From Eutreptiella sp. 'Long Island Sound 2002' (Eukaryota; Euglenozoa; Euglenophyceae; Eutreptiales; Eutreptiaceae): a stretch of DNA of 64,000 bases. Below, in pieces: positions 11,988 to 64,000 of this stretch. A program made the translations under genes and the position numbers. The DNA lies in the NCBI GenBank assembly GCA_964036045.1, contig OZ038379.1, forward strand, positions 186,954,495-187,018,494, written 5' to 3'. The notes under the pieces are model-generated. The model saw only the letters and a program-made list of their open reading frames with translations, ran no database searches and had not been told where the DNA came from. Position 1 is the first letter of the stretch; the number at the start of each line of letters is the position of its first letter.

Positions 11988-12169
11988 GCGTTGGGCGTGC
12001 CAAGGGGGCCCCTAGTTCAATTTTCGTGAAGGGGGCGTCTCGGAGTATTGGCCATCCCGCCGGCCCTCCAGACCCCCATGGCGAAGTCAACACCATGGCC
12101 TCCGTTGTGCGACAACCAGTGGCAACCAGGGGAGTGTTATACTTTCGGCACCTCTATGTCTGGTAGAGT

Positions 12170-13521
12170 GTGTTCTAAGTCCGGTAGAGTGTGTTCTTTG
12201 CCGGGTATAGTGTTTTGTTCCGTGCTACACCAGCAATTCTTTGGTTCTCTGGTAATCGGCGATGCCAATTGAGACTGGCAGTATCAACGAATCAATAATT
12301 TTAGGAATTTCAATTTTTTTTTACCGCTTTTAGTGAACAAGATGGATTATTCTTTGGCACTGTTGGTTCAAACGATCGGAATTTGTCTTGCGCGCGCGCC
12401 CTTCTGGTGCTCTTGGCCGCGTGGGTGTGTCTGCTGTTCGGTAATGCGGGCCGATCGTTTGAAAACTCTTCCTAACAGGTGCTAATAGTGTTAGATTCTA
12501 TCCTGTTGTTGAAATGGATACGAATCGGAAGCTAGGGCAACTCCAGCGGATGACAGAAGGCCCGGAATTGTGATCTGGCTAAACCCTAGTGTGTTGCCTC
12601 CACCCACACCGGCTGTCCTAACTGAGTGCATCACTGCACTTGGGAAGGGATTGGTACACGTTAATGGGCGCATTTGCCTCCGCATTTGCCACGCCTGCAT
12701 GTATGGGGAATCACAAGTCCCTTGAAGCTGCAGGAGCCCTAGTGGAAGAGGAGTTGAAGTGGAAGTGGCTGAGGTAGGCGTACCGGGTGGGAAGAAAGTA
12801 ACTCGGTCGTTGCTCCGCAATGAATGCCTTTGCTCTTTTCTTTGTGCTTTGTTTGCTCTACACTGGAATTGTGGTATCTTGAGCCTCCATTCAGGTCGAG
12901 GCAATTGATTACCCAAGATGGTGCTTGGTGAACATGTGGAGTGTGTATGTGTTGGTTGGACCTGTCACATGTGGAATATTGCATTTACATGTACATTGCA
13001 TTTACATTTACATTATATTTACATTTACATTGCATTTTTTTTGCTCACATTTGAGTGCACCTCATGATGGCTTTGTGTGTGCCACTCACTCCATGCGACA
13101 CACTCCCTATGCATACTGTAATATATGCAATTGTCTTTGGTATCATGGCTTATTTTCCTTTGTCTCACACATGCCGTGCCATATCATGTCCGTTCATGCA
13201 TGTAGTGACGTACCATGATTTGTGCTTTGCAAGTTTACCTCATGTTTGCCCGACATGATGACATGAAGGTTCATGCATAAATGGAGGTGCATGGATTCCA
13301 CGCCAAGTGTGATACTGAGATCGACACTCCATTTGACCATTGCAAGTGTATAGGTCAAGGTTCCCCTATGCCAATCCCATTGTGGCATCAATTGCTCATG
13401 TGATGGCATAACATTTTAGTGCCTAAGTCATTCCCATGGCATGTGGGACTATGCATCGGAAGCAAGACGGCATGAGGTCAAAGGGTGAGAAGGATGTCAG
13501 GAAGTTCCATGCTCGGGTGAG

Positions 13522-13574
<53 letters not shown>

Positions 13575-13610
13575 CTCTAGGAGAACGGTCTTTCTTTATC
13601 TCCCGCTCTC
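12170..13610. other. No gene seen; AT-richer spacer with simple repeats
   Basis: Contains two copies of 'ggtagagtgtgttct' near 12160-12200, an 'acatttacattgcatttac' tract near 12980-13040, and a (CT)n run at about 13527-13571. The only frames are short and lack protein-like composition. The segment 12120-12500 has a flavour of an LTR or leader, but no second copy is present to prove it. Confidence 0.5.
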
Positions 13611-13611
13611 T

Positions 13612-14008
13612 AGGCAAAAGGGCCTCTCCCTCCCCCTCCACTCCTTGGGGTAATTGAGGTTGGAGTTATTTTAGGAGTTACCATCATCGGTCACGCCGGT
13701 GTATGGTACTACAAAGAGGGCTGGCCCGCTCCTGATCAGGCCGCCGCTAACCATCCGGCCGCCCTCCCGGGAGCCCCAGGAGCCCCGGCTCTGCCCAAGG
13801 CTCCACCCAAGGCTCCGCCCAGGGCTCAGCCTAAACGCAGCACATTGGCTGCTCTTCACAGGTCTCCAAGTTGGAGAGAGGAAGACTCCTCCACCCCTTC
13901 TTCAGTGGACGTTGAAGAAGAGGAGTCTGAGGAACAGGTACAGGTTGTTCGCTTTCTCAAAGGCACAACATGCGGTGAAGCCGGTTCACACAATGGAGAT
14001 CCAAATTA
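13612..14008 (+). CDS. Start-less open frame, Pro/Ala-rich then acidic
   Basis: 132 codons without an ATG, ending in TAG. It reads a hydrophobic start (GVIEVGVILGVTIIGHAGVW), a P/A-rich middle (GAPGAPALPKAPPKAPPRA) and an acidic part (SSVDVEEEESEEQVQVV), then enters an inverted ~24-bp repeat unit. It could be an internal exon or a transposon capsid/linker fragment. There is no recognised domain. Confidence 0.2.
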
Positions 14009-14010
14009 GC

Positions 14011-15204
14011 TCACAACACTTCAGTGGGAATCCCTTCCAAATTACATGGCCTTTGTCTTCTTTCGAGCTTTATCTTCAACGGAAGTCTTACGTTTAGCCG
14101 GGTAGGCCTTCTTTGTGGTGCACTTTTTCTTTGAGTGCCAGCATTTACCGCTGCAGCACTAGAGCTGGATGAGGAGCTAGATGATGAGGATGTGCTGGAG
14201 CTGGAGTTGGAGGAGTCGGAGTCTGAGGCATCAGAGGCACCTGAACTACTGCCAACTTTCTCTTCATCAGAATTTGAGGCCTCTGATCCGCTGCGTGGAT
14301 CATAATCAAGATCAGCCATGTCTTGGGTTGCCATAGCTTGCTCGGCGTCTTGGTCGCCTAGGCGCTACGCCTGTTGCTGGCATACATCCTCTTCGGCCTG
14401 ATCCGCTTTGGCCACTGCCTCCCGTTGCAATTTCGACTCACCGCGGAGTTTTTTGCTAGTTTTGGCGTCCTTCTGCCTTTTGGCAGCACGTGCTACCTTT
14501 TGGGTTGCATTGTTGGCGGTTTCCCCTACCTCCAAAGCGCGTTGCTCAGCCGGGGAGAGCCGCCACACTTCTTGCTCCGAGGGAGAGGCTTCAAAGTTGG
14601 AGTGCTCTTCATCCACCTTCATGTGCTGCTCCATGTTGTATCGGAACACCCAATCAGGACATCTTGGTACGGGGCACTTGATTGGCTCGTTGTGTACAAC
14701 TAGTTTACACAATGATGCCATATTATGCTTCACGAAGCATCCATGGGCACAAGGTGCAGCAGTTGGCTGAAAATGTGCTTTGGCGGTCTTCACCTTGTTC
14801 ATTGCAAGGTGGCAACGCCCATCGGTGTTCCCACGGAAACCACATGGTGGTGCCGCGGCAATTGAGATCTCCCCTCGACCAATGTGATATGCCATGTGTT
14901 GAAACATTTTCTTCACTTGTACGTCCATGTGACACACCGTGCAGGCACGTTGGCCCTCCTTGCTTGTTGCCATTGGCTCCCCAACCAACGAATCGGCATA
15001 CGGTTTGATGCTACACACGGGTGCCCGAATCCTTTTCTTGTGCAATAAGTCCAGGATTGCTTCCATATCATTGACATCAACAGTCCATGATCCATGGTCT
15101 TCAAAATCTGGATCCACCCATTGTACGTCTTGGTAGGCAAATGTGGCTTCAATGGTCCCGTAGTTCATGAACCGCAACATTCCTTCTGTGTTGTTCATGT
15201 GCAA
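14011..15204 (-). pseudogene. Transposon zinc-finger protein, one in-frame TAG
   Basis: Starting at ATG 15204, 279 codons run to a TAG (14365-14367). The same frame then continues without another stop to TGA at 14011, so the full frame is about 397 codons. The first part carries Cys/His motifs: CTVCHMDVQVKKMFQHMAYH, PPCGFRGNTDGRCHL, CAHGCFVKHNMASLC and CPVPRCPDWVFRYNMEQH. The pattern recalls zinc-binding tails of large transposon proteins known from fungi. A K/R-rich coiled part follows, then after the TAG an acidic and Ser-rich stretch and LNVRLPLKIKLERRQRP. The stop lies in CQQQA-stop-RLGDQ. It may be a single nonsense mutation. Confidence 0.45.
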
Positions 15205-15221
15205 TGCGGTGCCAATAACAA

Positions 15222-15430
15222 CACCCGTGTGAACCGGCTTGGATCTCCATTGTTAGAACAGGCTTTGGATCTCCATTTTGTGGACCGGCTTGAACCTCCA
15301 TTGTGTGAACCGGCTTGGATCTCCATTGTGTGACCCGGCTTGGATCTCCATTGTGTGACCCGGCTTGGATCTCCATTGTGTCTACCGGCTGGAACCTCCA
15401 TTGTGTGAACCGGCTTTGGATCTCCGGCCA
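15222..15430. repeat. 24-bp tandem repeats, block 1
   Basis: Eight or nine copies of 'cggcttggatctccattgtg' plus 'tgac/tgaa'. A frame on the minus strand (HNGDPSRVTQWRSKP) is a translation of the repeat. This block forms the 3' flank of the zinc-finger element. Confidence 0.85.
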
Positions 15431-15605
15431 TTTTGACTAGGGCATGTAGAGAGTGGCCACGGTCTGCAATCGTGAAACTACAACGCGGCCCCGCGTAGTT
15501 TATCGATACGCACATTATTCCTTGTTTCTAGCCTGTAGGCTCCCGTTGGTTCACTCTGGCAAGGCAACACTTGTTGCTCAGTATCACCTTTGAGGCCGAA
15601 AATCG

Positions 15606-15755
15606 GTTCACGGCTTGGATCTCCATTATGTGAACCGTCTTTGGATCTCCATTATGTGAACCGTCTTTGGATCTCCATTGTGTGAACCGGCTTGGGTCTC
15701 CATTGTGTGAACCGGCTTGGATCTCCATTGTGTGACCCGGCTTGGATCTCCAAGG
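15606..15755. repeat. 24-bp tandem repeats, block 2
   Basis: Six copies of the same unit as 15222-15430, with variants 'ccgtctttggatctccatta'. The blocks are separated by ~175 bp of unrelated sequence. Confidence 0.8.
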
Positions 15756-15845
15756 CAAGTCATTGTGGGGCAGCTGCCATACCTGGGCACCACGGCTGTG
15801 ACGTGTCCATGGTTTGATGGTGTGCAGTGAAACGGCTGGGTGGAA

Positions 15846-16078
15846 AGATGGGCGTCGTGGGGTCCACAACGGACATGGGGCACCCATTGAACGGCCAGGA
15901 CGAGCCATCGGAACCACGCGGGGTCCATCACCTAGCACTGTAAGGCAATGGACATGTACACAGTGGCAAGGAAACCGGAACGGCCGGATGGGAAGATTGG
16001 CGTCATGGGGTCCACAGTAGACTTGGAGCACCTACTGAACGGCCATGACGGGCAATTGTACCCACGCGCGGTCCACCG
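15846..16078. repeat. Duplicated ~84-bp segment
   Basis: The segment 15848-15931 (cgtcgtggggtccacaacgg...) recurs diverged at 15994-16078 (cgtcatggggtccacagtag...), a tandem duplication with a ~146-bp offset. No protein-like frame is conserved between the copies. Confidence 0.55.
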
Positions 16079-17412
16079 GTTGCTTGCCCGGGTTCTCGCC
16101 CCATGCACTGTGCATGGGGACTCTTACCGCCGACAAGAGGCCAGGGTGGGGCGCTACGACACGATGCGTAGCCGGGAGTACTCGGGGGCCTTTGTGCCCT
16201 CAAACAAAAATACCACCCGTGTCAGCAATGCATGTTGTTTGCTGGTTCGTGCCATTGTGCTGCGAAGCATGCCATGGAGAAGGGGCCACCGACGGCTTCA
16301 TGTCGCAAATGGCATGTTGGACATGGGCTAGTACCCCAAATAGCAAAACAGAGGAATGCAGTAGCAAAGGCATGTTATGTGGTGGGAACACCGTGATTAT
16401 GTGTGGTACGCGCGACATGGGAAGAAAAGTTTTTTCTGTAGGACCCACTTTTTTCGTACCCCCCCCCCCCCCTAGGGGGGGTCACCCCCGAAAAAAATAT
16501 CCCACCCGGTATCAAAAAAATTTTTCTTCCCCCCCCCCCTGGGTTAGGATAAGGCACAAGACAAATGTAGTGCACAAAATTTATACCATGGGTCTCATCA
16601 TGACTCCATATGGGGATACATTGTTCATCCCCATCGTACTATATACACTAAAACAAAAGCATTCAAACAAAACATGTAACATGAATATTAATACCAAAAA
16701 TGAGACCCTATGGCATTAGCATACACAAATGAACATATGCATTAGAAACACCTCACACAAAGACGTGAGAAATTTCGTATGTTGCCCACATGGGAGTTCG
16801 TACCACTCATACCACCTGAGGATCCCCCCCTACCAAACCAATATGGCCCGGGTGGTCTAAACACCATGACCACCGGGACATTACAAGGGCTTCAAAGGTA
16901 GGCCATTTCCTGGAGAAGTTTTTCAAATACCCCTAACGCCGTGCGAACTCCCCTGCCGTGCGACCCCCTGTGTCCCGGTGGGTTGTCAGAAGCCCACGGG
17001 GGCACGTCCGGGACGCCGAAGGGGTGGGAGTGCCCTGCCTCCTCTGCCATGGACGCATGAGAGCAAGGGATCTAAACAGCAGAAGACTCGCTGCAGCGAC
17101 ACTCCTCTGATGCCCCCGAGTGTCGGAAGCGCTCCTTCGCCTCCCTTTCACGCCTTTCACCCGTTCACGGGTGCTCTGCTTGGGCCTTGACTGCGGCCCA
17201 TGGGGCCCATGGGGAGGATGTGCCATGCAGGCGATGCCACACACCGGCCACCCCCACTTCCGAGGGGATGCCGATGACCGGTATGAGGGGCCCGCGCGTC
17301 CCACCGGGCCGCGCCCCCACTACATCCGCGCACACCGCGGTGGCCGCACGCTGCAATCGTGCCCGGTGGGACGGGCATTCCACTCCCGCCCGCGAAACTC
17401 TTCTTTGTGCAG
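16079..17412. other. No confident gene; probable 5' region or intron of the fusion gene
   Basis: Contains C-rich and A-rich homopolymers (16450-16540) and AT-rich sequence to 16760. From about 17120 the reading frame of the first leucine-rich-repeat exon is already open without a domain. The tract ACTCTTCTTTGTGCAG at 17397-17412 looks like a splice acceptor, so earlier LRR exons are expected upstream. I could not recognise any. Confidence 0.4.
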
Positions 17413-60489
<43,077 letters not shown>

Positions 60490-60639
60490 CTGGGTGTTTG
60501 GTCATAAACTGTAGTTCTTCAAAAGAAACGAAGCTCTGGGGTATACCCCTCTCCTGACCTAACCATCTATTGCCGGTCCCTTTTGTAATTCTGCAACTAC
60601 ACTGCTACACTACACTGCAAGTGCGCAGACCTCTACTGA

Positions 60640-62500
60640 GTGGTCCCGGGAAAAGCTCCTTGCGGAGAACACGGAACTGCTAGATGCAGCATGGGCACAT
60701 TTCGTAGCCAACCCCTCGGCAGCAGTAGACGTGCCCACGGAGCATTGGGCCACAGCGCTTCTGGCACGATCTCCTCGAATGGGGTGAATACTAAGTCATT
60801 GGCGCAATTACATTCTTGGGGTGCGACAATGGTCAATTGAGCTTTCCAAAATTATTGGGCTGATGTTGCCCTGGGGCTGGGAAGTACAATCCTTCAACCT
60901 CAGTCCGGAGCATGCCGCTGCAGCTTTTGTGCTATCGGAGAAAATCAACGAGCACGAGCGTGGAGCAGGTGACATGTGGTCCCTGCCATACACACCGTGC
61001 TGTCCAATGGCGTAGACGTGGCGGGCACACAAAACCGAAAAGCCACAATACAATTGACTCACCATCAAGAACCGCGGGGCGCACAAGGGCTGCACAAGCG
61101 ACCACGGGCTAGGTGTTGAACGCAGGTGTTCTGCAAAGCGCTCGAGTAGTTCCTAAAAAGCTTGCAAGAGGTTCTGGCCGATGCGAGCAGCCCGGCCCGT
61201 GCCACCCGGTTGAGGAGATGCGGGTTGCGTAAGAGGAGGAGCTATGAGTTGATGTTTGGAGAGGGTTACTAATGTGCGATGAAGAGGGGCGCAAGCAACT
61301 CCAGAGCATGGCAAGGCAAAAGAAGACGAAGGAGCGAAAGCGCAAAGAACAAGAGGATGGACACAAGGTGAAGGGCAAGCTGGGGCGTGTAGTGCGCTGA
61401 GGCTGCTCTTGGGACTTGGACAATTCGTCCTCCACGTCCTCAAGTGGGCCCACATCATCATTAGTGTCATCGGGCACGCGACGGTGCAAAGAAGCAGTGT
61501 CCTCCTCAAGCCGGTCGCTAGCCAAGCCCCAAATGGTTATCGTGGATGGGCGCAAGGGTTTCTGCGGAAGACATCAAACAACCCGATCGATTGCTTGAAG
61601 CCGCACTGCAAATACTGCAAGGCCTACCACTGGTTCTAGGAGGGTCCATGTTTGGATGCCCCGGCCCAAGAAAAAATGTCTCGCTGTGCGGTGCCCGCCC
61701 CGGGCGCTTGGTAAGTGGGGCATAGTGGGTCGTCAAGGGGATTGAGAGGCTGGAGCAAGCGGTGCGCAAAGACTTGGGCACATTGTACGACTCATCTGCG
61801 GTCCGTGGGCTGGGAAGGGAGACACTGCTCCATGGCCTTGAGCACCCACGCAACTTTTGGCACTGTATGCGCTACGAGAAGGGCACACGGACACCAATGT
61901 TAAGAAGCTCATGTCAAGCTTTCTACTGCTGGAGAAGCTCCACTAGATCAAAACCATCGTCATCCCGAGAGATTGGCTGTTCGTGCAGGTGGCTACAGGG
62001 CTACCCAAAAAGCAAGAGAGGCAAACAAAGAAATGGGGGTGAATGGATTACTTGCGATGGCTGTGCCGACTCGCCTACACTGTGACAGAATGGGAGGTCA
62101 CAGATTGTGTGCCTTTTTAATGGCCCATGGGCCCAGAGTATCCAAGGTGGCGCCAGACGAAAGAGAAATCCGATTCTGAGGAACAGAAGAGTGGGTGGGC
62201 ATGCACACGTGTGAGCTTGGGACATGGGTGCGACGGTAGAGCAAGTTCCTAATGCAACTGCGGGGGCTCAAGCCGCCACTCCATCTCATCCAAGTGTGGG
62301 GCGGGTGGGGATCACCGGTGGTCGTGTGGCTCTACACGACGCCCCCCCAGCAGATGGGAGTTTGTACCAGGAGGACCGCTCGTCGCACTGAAGTGGGAGG
62401 CTAGAGCGCTATGATGGGAGGACATTGTGAGGACCACATTCTTAGTGTTCTAAGTGTGGGTGCAAGTCGCTGTGTAGCAGGTCAAGGATGGCGGCGGACC
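60640..62500 (+). pseudogene. Decayed coding sequence, family not recognised
   Basis: Plus-strand protein-like pieces in changing frames: EKLLAENTELLDAAWAHFVA, SHWRNYILGVRQWSIELSKI, EEGRKQLQSMARQKKTKERK, IERLEQAVRKDLGTLYDSSA and DWLFVQVATGLPKKQERQTK. TGA and TAG stops and frame changes separate them. The pattern is that of an old transposon or retroelement gene. Confidence 0.35.
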
Positions 62501-62909
62501 TAGGGTTGTCGTGCATAAAACAAGCTGCAAGAGGGCGCGCAGTGAGTGCTGCGGAGCGAGGACGGCTGCCCAGGGAGTTCTCGGAGCTATTTGATGGGGT
62601 GGCCAAACTTCCGGGGACCCACCCCTTGGCAGGAGTTCCATGGTTGTAATAGGCACCTTGGTGTCGTGCAGCTGGCGCATACAGACGCGCACTGGCTGAA
62701 AAGAAAATGTAGCTACTTCCTCACAGAGCAGGCCTATTTGCAAGACGGCTTGCAACACGCTTAGCAGTGAACGAGGTCCCTTAGTGCATTTCAGAGAAGT
62801 GCAGGCTCATCCTCAATGCCATGTGTGTAAACCCATGTGATGTGCCCCCCACCCCCCCGGTGCATATACACTTGCTTGGGCTGCGGAAGCTAGCCAATGT
62901 GGAGCGTTG

Positions 62910-63851
62910 AAGTCAAGGTGGTTGATGTGTACAATAGACCTTCACACTGGCTATTGCAGCATTTGCCTGCCCATAAAATGGAGGCTCTTGCTTGTAGTCG
63001 TGTTGGGCAGTAGGTGATACAATTTCTCCCGCCCCTTTTCGGGTGGAAGTATTTGCGCTGATCCAAAGACTAGTACGACAAATTGTCTGTTCAGCCATTG
63101 CCGGCGCCAAGGTGAGGGCAGGGAGCAAAGTAGTGTCCTGCTGGATGCCTGCCGCAAGCGGACGCTTCCAATTGCCCGCAGGCGATCGTTGAAAAGCTTC
63201 GCAAGGCTGGGTTCCTGATCAGCGTCAAAAGTGAAACCCGGCCAGTCAACCGTGTTTGTGTAGCAAATTTGATAGACTCCCTGAAAAAGCTAATTCTGCA
63301 AACCGGGGCTGGGTGCTGAAAGTCTGCAAACATGGGGGTCTGGGTGCTCCTTCCAAAAAAACCCTCTGCACTTGCCCTCATGTTGCATGCTGCGAAGCAC
63401 GACCTCAAGCAGATTGAACACAGACTCCTCTACCGGTTCCTGGCTCAAATCATTGGTCAGGGACCATGGTTTCGGCTCAGCCTGCGAACTGTACCAAATT
63501 GGTAAACAGGGCAATTAAAATGGAAATCACAGTGTGAAATCCACAGAAAACGATGCAAACAACAAAACAATGGATCCCCAGATGTTGCGCAAAACTCTGA
63601 CCTCTGGCAACTGGCAATCCAATGCGTTCAGAAATTCATCCACCTCTGAAGTTGAACTCTGCCCGAACTCCTGTAATTCTGATAACACGATGGTTGATAG
63701 TGTCTGCATCATTTTTCTGTGGAAGATACGTCTGAGAATTCGGCCGCGACCTGAACCTGGAGAACATACACGCTTGCGGCGGTGTTGATCCCACATTTCT
63801 TGGGAAGTTTCTGATTTGTTGCCACTCAAAACTGTGTAGCGGCATAGACAA
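62910..63851 (-). pseudogene. Minus-strand coding-like pieces, family not recognised
   Basis: Pieces such as FLNALDCQLPEVRVLRNIWG (63640-63530), EESVFNLLEVVLRSMQHEGK (63440-63380) and QFVVLVFGSAQILPPEKGRE (63080-63020) read in several frames with stops between. It could be an intron-containing gene entering from the right or a decayed transposon. Confidence 0.25.
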
Positions 63852-64000
63852 GACAGCTCTTCAGCTCAGCTGCACTGGGGGTGGCATGGGCACATCACAG
63901 AGACCATCAGCTATGCCCTCCTAGAAGCCAAACTGGGTGGCGACATGACAGGCTCTCAGTCATCCCCACGAGCTATCCCGCCAGAGCCGCCACTTGCCCG

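Larger units (their letters stand above)
13979..15430 (-). mobile_element. Zinc-finger transposon bounded by inverted ~24-bp repeats
   Basis: At 13979-14005 stands 'gccggttcacacaatggaga' followed by tccaaa. Its reverse complement, 'tctccattgtgtgaaccggc', recurs in tandem from about 15228 to 15430 and again at 15606-15755. The minus-strand zinc-finger frame lies between these inverted copies. The arrangement looks like a DNA transposon with multiplied terminal or subterminal units. Exact ends and target duplication are not resolved. Confidence 0.5.

Noticed and set aside
12120-12500. LTR of a retrotransposon
   Set aside because: There is no second copy, no clear TG...CA ends and no reverse transcriptase in the window.

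Overview
The window is nuclear DNA of a repeat-rich eukaryote, most likely a unicellular alga or another protist; I cannot name the species. The reasons are GT-AG introns of 0.2 to 14 kb, eukaryotic DNA transposons (hAT and PIF/Harbinger-like), many microsatellites and minisatellites, frequent C or G homopolymers, and no operons.

The main content is one long plus-strand gene that I assembled from twelve exons between 17413 and 60489. All GT-AG junctions and reading phases agree, giving 964 residues from an N-terminus that is still incomplete. It encodes leucine-rich repeats, then an 11-helix ammonium transporter (Amt/Mep/Rh family), then a class III adenylyl cyclase catalytic domain. One exon (43040-43390) encodes both the last Amt helix and the start of the cyclase, so the Amt-cyclase fusion does not depend on a splice prediction. 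The cyclase keeps its metal, adenine and transition-state residues. The Amt keeps the pore Asp and the second pore His, but has Asn where the first pore His belongs. The layout is that of an ammonium-sensing receptor cyclase, with cAMP made inside the cell. I know of no characterised LRR-Amt-adenylyl cyclase.

Layout. 1-4098: an array of ~83-bp units. 4099-7406: a hAT transposon inserted in that array, with an 8-bp target duplication and a transposase carrying a C-terminal SAP motif. 7407-9830: the array resumes, then a ~34-bp C-rich array. 9835-13610: five 312-bp tandem repeats and poorly coding DNA. 13610-15760: a minus-strand zinc-finger transposon gene broken by one TAG and flanked by inverted ~24-bp repeats. 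15760-17412: no gene seen. 17413-60489: the fusion gene, whose introns hold hAT-type non-autonomous elements, a 1.19-kb tandem duplication with Harbinger-like 3' ends, a better Harbinger-like copy at 52.7-54.2 kb, palindromes, and CA, ACCAAC and other satellites. 60.6-63.9 kb: decayed coding-like sequence on both strands.

The transposon genes have no visible functional link to the fusion gene. The 83-bp satellite is found both around and inside the hAT element. Two short intronic elements share hAT-type termini with it, so this hAT family probably mobilised them.
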